Assembly: GCA_003151735.1 (NCBI GenBank)
Contig: PLYI01000065.1
Location: 1-64,000, forward strand
Length of the DNA stretch: 64,000 nt
DNA from: Candidatus Bathyarchaeota archaeon
GTDB taxonomy: Archaea; Thermoproteota; Bathyarchaeia; Bathyarchaeales; Bathycorpusculaceae
Direction of reading: 5' to 3'
Below are positions 43,610-53,339 of the stretch, one piece after another. The position numbers and the translations under genes are program-made. Position 1 is the stretch's first letter. The number at the start of each line of letters is the position of its first letter. Below the pieces are notes generated by a model. It was not told the origin of the DNA. It worked only from the letters and a program-made list of their open reading frames with translations, and made no database searches.

Positions 43610-46225
43610 TTGCCAAATTATCTTTTGGAACCTTTTAGGGGTTTTTTGACTACGGTGGATACCCAAGAAATTTTAACTCTGCCTGTTGATAATGTTTTGT
43701 CTCAGCTTAACACAGCTCAGGCTGGTTTGTCCACCCAGGAAGTTCAGCTTCGCATTTCCACCTACGGACCAAACGAACTGGCCGAGAAGCAGAAACGCAC
43801 TGGCTTAATTGAAATTCTGTATCACTTGAGAAATCCCCTTGTCATTATCCTTCTAATCGCAGGCTTGATTTCAGGGTTTGTACAAGATGTAACGGACGCA
43901 GTAATAATTTTCCTCATCGTTCTTCTCAGCATCACCCTTGACGTGTATCAAGAATCGAAAGCTCAGAACGCCGCCGAAGCACTTAAAGATAAAGTGACAA
44001 CAAAAGCAACGGTTCTAAGAGACGGCGTAAAACAAGATGTGAAACTTTCTGAAATCGTTCCCGGCGACATAATCTACCTCATAGCTGGAGATCTTGTACC
44101 CGCTGATTCCAGATTAATCAGCGCCAAGGACCTGAACCTGAATCAGTCAGCATTAACAGGCGAAGCATTTCCAGTTGAAAAGAATGCTGCTCCACTTGCG
44201 GCTGTAACTTCCGAAATGACTGGGTGGAACAATTACGTTTTCTTGGGAACCTCGGTGGTAAGTGGAACCGGAACCGCCGTCGTAGTCAACACTGGAAAAT
44301 TAACGGAATACGGAAAAATCGCCAAAGCACTTGTGGCTAAGGCACCCGAAACCGAATTTGAGAAGGGGCTTCGGCGTTTCGGAGCTTTAATGACTGAAGT
44401 AACGCTTTTCCTTGTGGTTTTCGTCTTTTTTGTTAATGCATTTTTCTATTCCGGTAGCCGAACCATTTTGCAGTCGCTGCTCTTTGCAGTAGCCCTTGCG
44501 GTGGGCTTAACACCTGAGCTTTTGCCAATGATAATGTCTATCAATCTGTCAAGAGGCGCAGTCGCGATGTCTAAAAAAGGCGTTATCGTAAAGCGGCTGG
44601 CATCTATCCAGAACTTTGGCAACATGGATGTTTTATGTACAGATAAAACTGGCACGCTAACAGAGAACAAACTTACATTAAACGGGACCGAGGATTTAGA
44701 GGGAAAAGAAGCCCAGAAAGTGCTGACGTATGGTTATTTTAACTGTGTTTTTGAAACAGGATTAAAAAGCCCACTTGACGACGCCGTTCTTCAGTACAAG
44801 CAGTTTGATGTAGCTGGAATCACCAAAATTGATGAAATCCCGTTTGACTTTATCCGAAGACGCGTTTCGGTGGTAGTCGAGAACGAAGGGCAGAGACTCA
44901 TAATCTCCAAAGGAGCCCCGGAAGAAATCCTGAAAATCTGTGTTTTCTGCGAAACTGACGAAATCCTAACCGATTTTACAAATGTTTGCCAAGGCAAGTT
45001 TGAGCAGCGGTACAACGCTCTTAGTGCTCAAGGATTTAGGGTTTTAGCGGTCGCATACAAGAAAGTCAAAGCTGATAAAACGCATTACTCAATTGGCGAC
45101 GAAACCGACATGGTTTTTCTTGGTTTTCTATCTTTTTTTGACCCGCCTAAAGAAAGTGCAAAGGAAGCTATCCGCTTGTTGGCCAGAGACGGCGTGGAAC
45201 TCAAAGTGGTCACTGGCGACAACGAGTTAGTTACAAAAACAGTCTGCGATCAACTTGGATTCACCATTAAAGGCGTTATTACAGGAAGCCAAATCGCCAT
45301 GCTACAAGATGACGCCCTGGCTCGAGTTGTGGAGGACAACAACATTTTTGCGCGTGTGAACCCCGCTCAAAAAGACCGAGTGATCACAGCTCTAAAGGCT
45401 AATGGCCACGTAGTAGGGTATATGGGCGACGGCATCAACGACGCTCCTTCTTTGAAAACCGCGGACGTGGGCATATCAGTAGAGAATGCTGTTGATGTCG
45501 CGAAGGAATCAGCCGACCTCATCCTGCTAAAGCCTGACTTGATCGTGCTTGACCAAGGTGTTTTGGAAGGCCGAAAAACCTTCGGCAACACAATGAAATA
45601 TATAATGATGGGTGTCAGCTCAAACTTTGGAACAATGTTCAGCGTAGCGGGAGCATCCCTGTTCCTGAGCTTTTTACCCATGACAGCTATCCAAATTCTG
45701 CTAAACAACCTCTTATACGACCTTTCCGAAGCAACCATACCAACAGACAACGTGGACGCTGAGTACATTGAAAAGCCCAAAAAGCTTGACATCTCTTACA
45801 TCAGAAGATTCATGGTGACCATGGGTCCCGTTAGCTCTGTGTTTGATTTTCTGACTTTCTTCTTGCTGATAGTAGTGTTCAGAGCTTCGATCCCAGTTTT
45901 TCAAACTGCCTGGTTCATAGAGTCACTTACAACTCAAACGCTTGTGGTTTTCTTGTTAAGAACACGGAAAACGCCATTTTACAAGAGCAAACCGGGCAAA
46001 CTTTTGGTGATAAGCAGCTTATCAGTTGTGGCTGTCGCGTTCGCTTTGCCCTACACGCCGCTTGGCGCTGTCTTCAAGTTTTCGCCGCCGCCAGCAACGT
46101 TCTATCTGGCACTCGTGGGGCTAATAGCTGCCTATTTGCTCTTGGTTGAGGTTGTCAAAAAATGGTTCCTTAAACGATACGCTTGCCTTCTAGAACAAAT
46201 CTATGTCCCAAAAAAACAAAACTGA
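43610..46225 (+). CDS. mgtA: Mg-type P-type ATPase (MgtA-like)
   Basis: An 871-residue P-type ATPase starting at TTG. Phosphorylation site DKTGTLTENK (D345), TGEAFP in the actuator domain, MGDGINDAPSLK hinge, and ten predicted membrane helices. The C-terminal block NNLLYDLSEATIPTDNVDAE is typical of Mg-transporting MgtA/B and not of SERCA pumps. It imports Mg ions using ATP. No regulator such as MgtC is adjacent. The N-terminal cytoplasmic tail is about 60 residues. Confidence 0.88.
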   Translation: MPNYLLEPFRGFLTTVDTQEILTLPVDNVLSQLNTAQAGLSTQEVQLRISTYGPNELAEKQKRTGLIEILYHLRNPLVIILLIAGLISGFVQDVTDAVIIFLIVLLSITLDVYQESKAQNAAEALKDKVTTKATVLRDGVKQDVKLSEIVPGDIIYLIAGDLVPADSRLISAKDLNLNQSALTGEAFPVEKNAAPLAAVTSEMTGWNNYVFLGTSVVSGTGTAVVVNTGKLTEYGKIAKALVAKAPETEFEKGLRRFGALMTEVTLFLVVFVFFVNAFFYSGSRTILQSLLFAVALAVGLTPELLPMIMSINLSRGAVAMSKKGVIVKRLASIQNFGNMDVLCTDKTGTLTENKLTLNGTEDLEGKEAQKVLTYGYFNCVFETGLKSPLDDAVLQYKQFDVAGITKIDEIPFDFIRRRVSVVVENEGQRLIISKGAPEEILKICVFCETDEILTDFTNVCQGKFEQRYNALSAQGFRVLAVAYKKVKADKTHYSIGDETDMVFLGFLSFFDPPKESAKEAIRLLARDGVELKVVTGDNELVTKTVCDQLGFTIKGVITGSQIAMLQDDALARVVEDNNIFARVNPAQKDRVITALKANGHVVGYMGDGINDAPSLKTADVGISVENAVDVAKESADLILLKPDLIVLDQGVLEGRKTFGNTMKYIMMGVSSNFGTMFSVAGASLFLSFLPMTAIQILLNNLLYDLSEATIPTDNVDAEYIEKPKKLDISYIRRFMVTMGPVSSVFDFLTFFLLIVVFRASIPVFQTAWFIESLTTQTLVVFLLRTRKTPFYKSKPGKLLVISSLSVVAVAFALPYTPLGAVFKFSPPPATFYLALVGLIAAYLLLVEVVKKWFLKRYACLLEQIYVPKKQN

Positions 46226-46303
46226 CAACGAATATAAATTCCCATGGTCCCGATTACTCTTTTGTTTAGCTTGGACGGATCTTCTCGATGGGAGTTAACG
46301 CTT

Positions 46304-46501
46304 CTAAACTACATATCGGATTGCAATTTCATGATCCTTCTGAATTCGAGGAGACTCTTCTCTGAGTTGAATTACGTGCTCAAAGAGCCAAGTAGAAAGT
46401 TCTTTACAATTATCGGGATTGCAGGAAAATTTCTTCTCTTTTCCATTGTATGACTGGCATTTTGCGCATGGAATTTCTTCCGTAGGCTCCATTGTCATCA
46501 T
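46304..46501 (-). CDS. Small zinc-site protein
   Basis: A 65-residue protein; the ATG three codons in (MEPTEEIPC) is an equally good start. CAKCQSYNGKEKKFSCNPDNC gives four cysteines for a metal site in the first third, followed by a helix (LSTWLFEHVIQLREES). No family recognised. Confidence 0.5.
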   Translation of the reverse strand: MMTMEPTEEIPCAKCQSYNGKEKKFSCNPDNCKELSTWLFEHVIQLREESPRIQKDHEIAIRYVV

Positions 46502-46600
46502 TAATTCGTTACCCTAAATTTTGATATATCATTTATGAAGAGAAAGTAATGATTCAAAATCATGTTTGCTGAAGCAAATATTAGCAATTAAGGAGAATAA

Positions 46601-46678
46601 TGGCGCCCAGGCCGGGATTCGGACCCGGGTCCTGCGGGCGACAGCCGCATATACTGGACCGAACTATACTACCTGGGC
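46601..46678 (-). tRNA. tRNA-Asp (GUC)
   Basis: Acceptor GCCCAGG pairs with CCUGGGC; anticodon stem UGCGG/CCGCA with loop CUGUCGC gives anticodon GUC. T arm CCGGGUCCGAAUCCCGG is perfect. Discriminator G is followed by an encoded CCA. No intron seen. Confidence 0.93.
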
Positions 46679-46846
46679 AATTAAGCGCCGCAACACATAC
46701 ACGATAATTTAACTAATTAAGGTTTCTCGGTTTTGTCTTTGAACAACTTATTGGAAAAGTGACTGTTTTGCCTAAAGTTTACTTTTTTGGGTTTTATGCT
46801 TGGTGGCAATTTTAATATGTCTAGAATTATTACTGGTTAATGTTGC

Positions 46847-48781
46847 TTGAGGGAGGACGAAAAAATCAAAGCAAACGCGGACTACATGGCAGTTTTGCAA
46901 AAATACTGGCTTCCGATAATACTGTTGCTGCTAACGGCTGTCTCGTTTGTCTCAGGCTATCTTGCCGTCTTCACCGCTTTGGTTTTTACCTTTCTTGTTC
47001 CAGGCTTGATAGCTTACAGGTTTTTCAACTTAAAATCCCATGAAATCTGGGCTTTTGTGCCCATATTCAGCGTTTTGGTCTCAGTTCAAATGGTTTACTA
47101 TCTGTCGTTGGCTTTTGGGTATTCGCGGGATGCAATTCTTTTCAGTTTTCTGGCTTTAACAGCCATCTATGCTTTGGTGGTTTACAAGAAAGGCGAACCG
47201 CTAAAGCTTCCGAAGTTTCTCAAGCTTAGACAATTAAAGAAGACCAGCCTGCTGATTTTTGCGGTAATATTCCTCGTCAGCCTTACTGTCCTCTACCAAA
47301 GCGTTTGGCGCGGCGACCAGTACGGCATAGTCCTCACAGGCTCAAACTGGCAAGATACCCCCTTACACTACGAAATAATTGAAAGCATAAACAACGGAAA
47401 TTTTCCGCCCCAAATGCCAAATTTTGCGGGGTACCCTGAGACTTACCATTACTTTGTTGATTTTCACACGGCTATTGTAGAGAAAATGTTTGGGTATTTG
47501 CCCATGCTTTTGCCGTTCTTAAATGCTGTTTTCATCGTGGTCTTCGCCCTCGCCATATACGCTTTGGCAAGAGATTACGGAAGAAAAGTTGCGGTCATCG
47601 CGACTGTTTTAGGTGTGTTTGGTTGGGGGCTTAGTTATTTTGGGTTATTTTCCGCATTAATTAATGGGACATTTAACCCTGGTCAAAACTACATTTTCCA
47701 GTATGGTGGCACGTTTGGTTTGCCTTCAGTTTTTGATAATTTGTTGCAGCAACGGCCGATGTTGGTTGGGTTGCCGGCGTTTGCTTTGGTTTTGGTTTTG
47801 CTAAGGAACATGGACAACAAAAAAAGGATTCTCCTTGCCGGCGTAGTTACTGGTTTAGTGTTTGAGTTCCATAACGTGGCGTTCTTCTGCTGCTACGTCG
47901 CCTACGTTGCTTACTTAATCTTTAATTTCAAACGTTTCAACCAGAGTTTCCTGTATTTTCTGGTGCCTACCGCTTTAGCCTTGCCCTTTATCCTGGGTAC
48001 TGGCGGACCACCATTGACAGTGTCTATAAGTGGCACTTGGATCGCTAATTTTGCGCAGAACCCCCTCATCTATTACCCCCTCAACTTGGGTATCCCGTTT
48101 GCGCTGGCAATTGTCGCGTTCCTTTGGAGGGGACACGAGGAACTTAAGAGCACGCTCCTGTTTTTGGTGTTGATTCCCAACGTGTTGTTGTTGACGCCTA
48201 ACCCATGGGACATGTACAAGTTTTTCATGTTTGCTTGGGTACCCATCGCTGTTTTGAGCGGTGTGGTTTTGGCTAAGCTGTGGGTTCGGAAGTGGCGGGT
48301 GGTGGTTTTGGGGTTGATTTTGCTGTCCGTCATGACGTCGGCAAGTGTGGTTATCTTCAATGTTGGCACAGATTACCCTGCGGTTAGCTGGAGTGAATAC
48401 CAAGCTGGGCTGTGGGTAAGGGATAATACACCTCAGAACTCGGTGTTTCTAACATCTGCCTTAATACACGCACCCTCTAGCATGATTGGGGGACGGCTCC
48501 GAGTAACATCCTACATAAATTGGCCTTACGGTCATGGGGTGCCGCTCGACTTGGTGTTTCAGAGGGAACACGATATAGATTTGGCATACAATGGGACTGC
48601 GGCTGAGTTGGCATCAGTAATCAGGGAATACAATGTCTCGTACGTTTATGTTGGCTCTGAAGAAACCGGACAGTACTCCAACTGCATCGTTCATTTCGAC
48701 GCTATCGGATATTTGACAACTGTTTATTCTAATGGCAACACGAGAGTCTACCAAGTAGATTGGGCGAAGATGGGCACTTAA
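46847..48781 (+). CDS. GT-C-like polytopic membrane protein
   Basis: A 644-residue protein starting at TTG (about 35 bases after TTTAATAT, so perhaps leaderless). It has about 11-13 hydrophobic helices. Near residue 170-205 an extracytoplasmic loop carries WQDTPLHYEIIESINNGNFP and PETYHYFVDFH, the Asp/His-rich layout of lipid-dependent (GT-C) glycosyltransferases and DUF2206/2298-type relatives. The C-terminal 130 residues (about 515-644, WSEYQAGLWVRDNTPQNSV) form a soluble extracytoplasmic domain. A sugar donor or acceptor cannot be named. No operon partner. Confidence 0.65.
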   Translation: MREDEKIKANADYMAVLQKYWLPIILLLLTAVSFVSGYLAVFTALVFTFLVPGLIAYRFFNLKSHEIWAFVPIFSVLVSVQMVYYLSLAFGYSRDAILFSFLALTAIYALVVYKKGEPLKLPKFLKLRQLKKTSLLIFAVIFLVSLTVLYQSVWRGDQYGIVLTGSNWQDTPLHYEIIESINNGNFPPQMPNFAGYPETYHYFVDFHTAIVEKMFGYLPMLLPFLNAVFIVVFALAIYALARDYGRKVAVIATVLGVFGWGLSYFGLFSALINGTFNPGQNYIFQYGGTFGLPSVFDNLLQQRPMLVGLPAFALVLVLLRNMDNKKRILLAGVVTGLVFEFHNVAFFCCYVAYVAYLIFNFKRFNQSFLYFLVPTALALPFILGTGGPPLTVSISGTWIANFAQNPLIYYPLNLGIPFALAIVAFLWRGHEELKSTLLFLVLIPNVLLLTPNPWDMYKFFMFAWVPIAVLSGVVLAKLWVRKWRVVVLGLILLSVMTSASVVIFNVGTDYPAVSWSEYQAGLWVRDNTPQNSVFLTSALIHAPSSMIGGRLRVTSYINWPYGHGVPLDLVFQREHDIDLAYNGTAAELASVIREYNVSYVYVGSEETGQYSNCIVHFDAIGYLTTVYSNGNTRVYQVDWAKMGT

Positions 48782-49266
48782 CTTTGGATTTTTGGCGATT
48801 GACGCTTCTTACCCGACATGTAAGCAATATCTATTCTGCCCATCGTTATCTTCTCAAGTCTTTCAGGCATTATTTTTGCCAGTTTCTCCTCAGGCTTCAA
48901 GGAGACTTGCCGAACGAGCACTTCCATGGCATGCCGCTTTTCAGTTAAGCCGGTGATGAAGCTGACTTTGCCTTGGAAGTGGACGCTGGTGTAGCTGTAG
49001 CGGCAATCCTCGGTGACGACAAAATCGAGCACTGCCTGTCCCCAAACGTTTGGGTTAGCTTTTGCGTAGACGAGTTTTTTGCCTTCGGCTGCACAATGGA
49101 AGTAGAGGCAGTTTTTAGCTTCATCGTAGCCATGGCTTAACGCGACAAGGTAAGGTTCACCATCCATGCATAGAGCAACCGTCACGTACTTGGTGGCTTT
49201 CAGAACCTGCCGCAGCTCTTCAGGGTCAGTGATTTCCCGTTCCTTGCGCCTAACATGAAAAGACAT
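48778..49266 (-). CDS. Pyridoxamine-5-phosphate oxidase-like flavoprotein
   Basis: A 162-residue protein of the split-barrel FMN-binding group: REITDPEELRQVLKATKYVT, VALCMDGEPYLVALSHGYDE, LYFHCAAEGKKLVYAKANP, VVTEDCRYSYTSVHFQGKV. It resembles NimA/PNPOx-like small proteins. Oxidation or F420/FMN use cannot be assigned from sequence. It converges with the GT-C-like gene, the two stops overlapping by four bases. Confidence 0.8.
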   Translation of the reverse strand: MSFHVRRKEREITDPEELRQVLKATKYVTVALCMDGEPYLVALSHGYDEAKNCLYFHCAAEGKKLVYAKANPNVWGQAVLDFVVTEDCRYSYTSVHFQGKVSFITGLTEKRHAMEVLVRQVSLKPEEKLAKIMPERLEKITMGRIDIAYMSGKKRQSPKIQS

Positions 49267-49292
49267 ACCTTGACTTTAGGCGCATGGCAATA

Positions 49293-49829
49293 TTAACTTT
49301 TTTTGCGGCGCAACCTATGAGCCAGTTTGGTTTTGATAAAGCCAAGGACCGTTGGTGTGAAGATGGAGAGCGAAGCCAGCGCAAAGTTAAGTGGGAAAAC
49401 CAGTGGCGACTCGAAGAGGTTGCCGCCGTAGGACCCTGTGATGTTCTGCAGGTTGCCCCAAAGCTGAAACAGCGACCACCCAGCCGTCCAGAGCAGCGCA
49501 CCGCCGAGCCGAGCCAGATATTTCTGCTTTCGACTGAAAGGTTGGCCATGCGAGTTGGCGTAGAAAATTTCGCCTGCAACCGCCCCCGCGCCTCCCGGAA
49601 AAAACCCGTTAACCAAAACTTTCTCAACGATGTTGCGGGGAACAAACGGCGTTGACCACGGAGGCATAAATGCACTTAAAATCGGCAGGTGAATGTTGCC
49701 GGTTACAATCCTAAACGTAGCAGGTATCGCGTAGATAAGGACGCCGCCTATTTGCCAAACCCAAAACCGCCTGCTTCGAAGTGTGCTTGCAATGGCGCCT
49801 AGATTCATAGCTTCTAAACTAACATGCAA
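49293..49829 (-). CDS. Orphan membrane protein
   Basis: A 178-residue protein, ATG start, with hydrophobic segments at about 22-40 (FWVWQIGGVLIYAIPATF), 70-85 and 110-125 (GGALLWTAGWSLFQLWGN), and a C-terminal helix at about 147-165. A glycine-rich loop GGAGAVAGEIFY sits between. The C-terminus is basic (KTKLAHRLRRKK). It lies 26 bases behind the PNPOx-like gene. No family recognised. Confidence 0.6.
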   Translation of the reverse strand: MHVSLEAMNLGAIASTLRSRRFWVWQIGGVLIYAIPATFRIVTGNIHLPILSAFMPPWSTPFVPRNIVEKVLVNGFFPGGAGAVAGEIFYANSHGQPFSRKQKYLARLGGALLWTAGWSLFQLWGNLQNITGSYGGNLFESPLVFPLNFALASLSIFTPTVLGFIKTKLAHRLRRKKS

Positions 49830-50115
49830 GTTTTAAAAAGCTTCTCAAAACCCACACAAAAACAAGCTGCGCTTAAATTGAGGGGAAAAGTAGTGTTGAG
49901 CGGACCAAGCCGTGCGCCAACATCGACAAAGTGCAAAAACAGAAGGGGAACACTTCATCGCTGTCAGCAGCCAGACCCGCCTAACGGGGGGTATAAGCTT
50001 CTTCTTTCTTGGTACCCGTTAGATTTAATTTAATATAAAATGATGTTGTCTCAACTTGAAGCAACAACTGCTAAGTACCAAACAACTTTAGAGTTTGGAT
50101 AGTTTTCCAAAAAAA

Positions 50116-50268
50116 TTAATATGACACTTTGAAGTGGTTGCCGCAAGCTGAACAAATGTAAACAGCTAAACAGAAACAAGAATTCTCTAATTTCTTATCA
50201 GGTTTGCCCAGCTTTTTTCCACATTTGGGGCAGCTAACCGTAAAAACACAGTTTTGTAAATAAATCAC
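50116..50268 (-). CDS. 50-residue zinc-ribbon protein
   Basis: A GTG at 50268 opens a 50-codon frame: CPKCGKKLGKP at about residues 13-23, then DKKLENSCF, then YICSACGNHFKVSY. Two CxxC pairs 22 residues apart make a classic zinc ribbon. A frameshifted homolog lies at 1365-1491 with the same spacing and KP-EN motif, so this is a small conserved family. Other starts are not available because stops precede the GTG in frame. Function unknown. Confidence 0.65.
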   Translation of the reverse strand: MIYLQNCVFTVSCPKCGKKLGKPDKKLENSCFCLAVYICSACGNHFKVSY

Positions 50269-50521
50269 CCAAGACTTTATAACTATAAGTTAGCCGCGAA
50301 AATGGATAAAAGAATATGTGTGTATGGTCAAGCAGCCACAATTCACTCGTGATGTTTTCATAGGGATTTCTGCGAGCTACTATTTTTTTGCTCCATCAAA
50401 AGTGATGCCTGCACCCCAGTTATAGTTCCCAGCTATTTTTTAAAACATTAATTTCATTTAATAATTTAATTTGGGTTGACCTTCTAAATTCTTGAAGCGT
50501 TTTGAGAAAGTCGGAGAAAAC
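50269..50521. other. Spacer, no gene recognised
   Basis: AT-rich spacer between two small minus-strand genes; presumably contains the promoter of the zinc-ribbon gene (AAAGTCTTGGG region upstream of the GTG). Nothing else seen. Confidence 0.35.
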
Positions 50522-50674
50522 TTAACTACGTACGTTTTTTTCAAGGTTTAACTCTCGAATAAGCTCTTCTAGCGGTCGGCTTTTGCCTTCTTCAACCTCT
50601 CGCAGGGTTGTTTTGAGGTCTTTGGCGAGCTTTTTGTCTTGTGAAACCTCTATTGTTTCCAGTAGTTCTTCCAT
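50522..50674 (-). CDS. Orphan antitoxin-like 50-residue protein
   Basis: An ATG at 50674 opens a 50-codon frame whose product is one long charged helix: MEELLETIEVSQDKKLAKDL, then REVEEGKSRPLEELIREL. The pattern (helix, short break with EGK--PLEEL, helix) is that of RelB/Phd-like C-terminal antitoxin segments. A TATA-like TTATATAGG element precedes the AGGAG site. No toxin gene is adjacent; upstream is the nucleotidyltransferase pair in the opposite direction. The call is tentative. Confidence 0.5.
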   Translation of the reverse strand: MEELLETIEVSQDKKLAKDLKTTLREVEEGKSRPLEELIRELNLEKNVRS

Positions 50675-50800
50675 GAAGTCTGTGACTCCTATATAAGAGG
50701 GCTATAGAAAAAGATCACAGCTAAAGTGCCCAGCAACTTGGCGCAAAACTTCAGCGATTGGTGATGCAATAGCTTTTTTAATGGTCGCTTCTCCCTTATT

Positions 50801-51856
50801 TTGCGGTGCACAGTTACGGAAGAACCTCAGATTTGGATTCCTATGGATGGAGACACCTTCGTTACAAAAGACGGTTTCATCATGAACACTTTTGGGTACG
50901 AACACCCCGATGACCGTGTCTTCGCATTCCTCAAATATATCCCCGCGCAGTATAAGCAACTTTTCAACGTGGAAATGCTGGCTCGCACATGGAAATTTGG
51001 GGCAGGCGAACTTACGCAGCAGCTTTTCCGCGCAGAAAAACTCTACACAGCCAAAAACTACCAAACATTCATCGAAGCCTTCCGCAAAACCTTCCCCAAC
51101 TATCTTTTCTTTGACCAGACACGTGGCAAAGAACTCATAACCGCGCCACTTGACGCAATTGAGCAGGTTTTTGTGCCTAAAGACCGCTTAGTTTGGCTTC
51201 AGAATTTGCCTAAGCCTGATGGACTCCAGAAAATGGCGCTAAACCTCATTGACCTTGTCTCCGAGGAGTCAGGGGTGCCATGCAGCGATTTAGGCATCCA
51301 CGGCAGCATTGCGTTGGAGATGCATGCGCCGGAATCAGACATTGACTTTGTGGTTTACGGCACAAGTAACTTCCGCGTTGTCGAAGAAGCCATACAGCGG
51401 CTCGTAAACGAAAACAAACTCAGCTATATTGCGGGTAACCGTATTGAGGCAGCTCGAAAATTCGTGGGCAAATACCTGGGTAAAATCTGGATGTACAACG
51501 CAACCAAGAAACGCGACGAAGTCAAAACGCAATTTGGCGATTACACTTACACGCCTCTGGCGCAGCTTCGTTTCGCAGCAAATGTCTGCAACGACACTGA
51601 AACTATGTATCGCCCAGCAATCTACAAAATCAGCAACTACCAACCCCAAGATGATCAGTCTGAGCTTGACCTTGACAAAATCCCGGTGCAGGTTGTCTCG
51701 AACATCGGGTGCTACCGAAACGTCGCCCGAGCAGGACAGCAAATTAAAGTTGCGGGAACACTTGAAAAAGTCCAGTCAACACGTGACAGCAGCGTTTTCT
51801 ACCAGGTCGTTGTTGGAACAGCCACTTCAGAAGAAGAGTACATATGGCCAACATAA
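50801..51856 (+). CDS. Nucleotidyltransferase with OB-fold, paralog 1
   Basis: A 351-residue protein. N-terminal domain (about 1-130) begins [21 protein letters not shown], shared by all three paralogs of this region. A polymerase-beta-type nucleotidyltransferase core follows at about 160-195: [10 protein letters not shown] then SDIDFVVYG (GS and DxD). The last 100 residues (from about 255) are strand-rich and OB-fold-like ([20 protein letters not shown]). A possible start further in is not needed. The stop overlaps the next gene's ATG by 13 bases. Likely transfers NMP to an unknown acceptor; similar proteins form an archaeal predicted nucleotidyltransferase group. Confidence 0.8.
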   Translation: MRCTVTEEPQIWIPMDGDTFVTKDGFIMNTFGYEHPDDRVFAFLKYIPAQYKQLFNVEMLARTWKFGAGELTQQLFRAEKLYTAKNYQTFIEAFRKTFPNYLFFDQTRGKELITAPLDAIEQVFVPKDRLVWLQNLPKPDGLQKMALNLIDLVSEESGVPCSDLGIHGSIALEMHAPESDIDFVVYGTSNFRVVEEAIQRLVNENKLSYIAGNRIEAARKFVGKYLGKIWMYNATKKRDEVKTQFGDYTYTPLAQLRFAANVCNDTETMYRPAIYKISNYQPQDDQSELDLDKIPVQVVSNIGCYRNVARAGQQIKVAGTLEKVQSTRDSSVFYQVVVGTATSEEEYIWPT

Positions 51857-52923
51857 ACTTACGCGACCGCGACGCCATCCAAACGCGGGAAGGCTTGATT
51901 TTCCGCGTGTTTGGCTATAGTCATCCGAAAGACGGTTATGTCTGCGATGCAGAGTATGCCACCTCAAAAATTTTCCAATCAACCGACCCACGTGCGCCCC
52001 GAACGGGCAGAAGCGAACTCTTCTACAAGTTTTACAACGACGAAGGCATGAGACTCATCGCAAAGAAGTACCCTCAATACCTCATCAACCACGAAATGCT
52101 CGGCTTAAAAATCGTGGGCGTACCCCAAAACCTCATCGTTGAAGCGAGACAACCGCAGCCGCGTCTTCAGGAACTGCTTAATACGGGACCAACTGATTCT
52201 TTGCTTGCGGCTATGGAGCGTGTTTTAAAAATTGCAACTGAAAACTCGGGTATTTCAGAGTTTAGTTTCGGGGTTTTCGGTTCAATGCTGCATGGGTTTC
52301 ATCATCCGAAGTTTTCCGATATTGACTTTACAATTTATGGAAAAACAGAAAACGCCAAAATGCGCCAAACCATGTCAAAACTATATTCCGATGGCAGTTC
52401 GGGTTTAAGAAACGAATTCGAATCCGAAGACGCTATGAAGGGCAAGGATTGGCGCTTCAAGAATTTTGACGTTAAAGATTTCGTTTGGCACCAGCGGCGC
52501 AAAATGATCTACGGGTTATACGACGATACCGCAAACAGCGGCAGAGTTATCAAAGCCGAATTCGAACCCGTAAAAACCTGGAACGAAATAAAGTCCGAGT
52601 ACGACCCGCAAACAAAAATTAAGCAGAAGGGTTGGGTCAAACTAAAAGCGAAAGTCACAGAGGATCATGAAGCGCCGTTTATACCATCCATCTACGGTAT
52701 AGAATCCCTGGAAGTTCTAAGCGGTCCAAAAGAGGCGTTTAAGGCAACGCGGATTTTCAGTTACATGGAGGAGTTTCGTCAGCAAGCCCAAAAAGATGAA
52801 ACCGTGATTGTTGAAGGTAACTTAGAGGAAGTCGAATCTCCAATAGGAAACTTCTGGCAGGTAACATTGACTTATTGCCCACGTTACTACGAACAGGTAC
52901 TCAAAGTCCAGCGCTCTGTGTGA
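51844..52923 (+). CDS. Nucleotidyltransferase with OB-fold, paralog 2
   Basis: A 359-residue homolog of the previous protein, overlapping it by 13 bases (translationally coupled). Same order: an N-terminal domain with [20 protein letters not shown], nucleotidyltransferase core [11 protein letters not shown] then [10 protein letters not shown] at about 137-160, a helical region, and a C-terminal strand-rich domain ([23 protein letters not shown]). The GS and DxD residues are kept, so it should be active. Two paired, diverged copies suggest a heterodimer. Confidence 0.8.
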   Translation: MANINLRDRDAIQTREGLIFRVFGYSHPKDGYVCDAEYATSKIFQSTDPRAPRTGRSELFYKFYNDEGMRLIAKKYPQYLINHEMLGLKIVGVPQNLIVEARQPQPRLQELLNTGPTDSLLAAMERVLKIATENSGISEFSFGVFGSMLHGFHHPKFSDIDFTIYGKTENAKMRQTMSKLYSDGSSGLRNEFESEDAMKGKDWRFKNFDVKDFVWHQRRKMIYGLYDDTANSGRVIKAEFEPVKTWNEIKSEYDPQTKIKQKGWVKLKAKVTEDHEAPFIPSIYGIESLEVLSGPKEAFKATRIFSYMEEFRQQAQKDETVIVEGNLEEVESPIGNFWQVTLTYCPRYYEQVLKVQRSV

Positions 52924-52969
52924 TTGTTGTTGCAACGCGCAGAACTTTGAGTTGCAATTGCAACAACAA
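52924..52969 (+). terminator. 12-bp perfect inverted repeat after the NTase pair
   Basis: TTGTTGTTGCAA at 52924-52935 pairs exactly with TTGCAACAACAA at 52958-52969, directly after the TGA of the second nucleotidyltransferase. The loop of 22 bases contains another TTGCAA. It may end the transcript or shape its 3-prime end; no long T tract follows. Confidence 0.5.
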
Positions 52970-53339
52970 CAACTTCTCCCGCAAAAGGCAATGCTGACTC
53001 TTTGGTATTTCTGAAAGATACAACAATCGTTGTACAAATGCTTGTGCAGCAGCATCAGTAGCATTTTCTCCAGCTCCCGTTTTGGTTATAGCTCCTGTTA
53101 GTGCTCTTAACGTCGCTGATGTCGTAGCTGATAGTATAAGACTAAACCGTTTAACTTGGGTTTATCTCTGAAAGATAACACCCAATCTCAGCTCCCATTC
53201 GCAGTAGTATCACTATCATCATTATCTTCAAAGGCTCCAATTCCTAATCCAGCTCCTGCCCTCGATCCAATCACCGTAAGCGAGGTTTCTCTAGAATTGA
53301 AAACGATCGGACCATTACCAAGTGTCTAAAAACTTACAA
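52970..53339. other. Decayed coding-like stretch
   Basis: No intact gene. On the minus strand, pieces read like a glycine/threonine-rich surface protein in broken frames: GPIVFNSRETSLTVIGS then GAGLGIGAFEDNDDSDT, a stop, and later SATTSATLRALTGAITKTG. These fragments have the texture of a beta-helical repeat protein and are interrupted by stops and shifts. It could be a relic, or low-complexity sequence. Confidence 0.3.

Noticed and set aside
43610..46225. Calcium (SERCA-like) pump as the function of the P-type ATPase
   Set aside because: The C-terminal block NNLLYDLSEATIPTDNVDAE fits Mg-transporting MgtA/B rather than Ca pumps.
52822..53064. 80-codon minus-strand frame after the second nucleotidyltransferase
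   Set aside because: It runs over the inverted repeat and into the coding end of the plus-strand gene, with unlikely Cys/Leu-rich composition.
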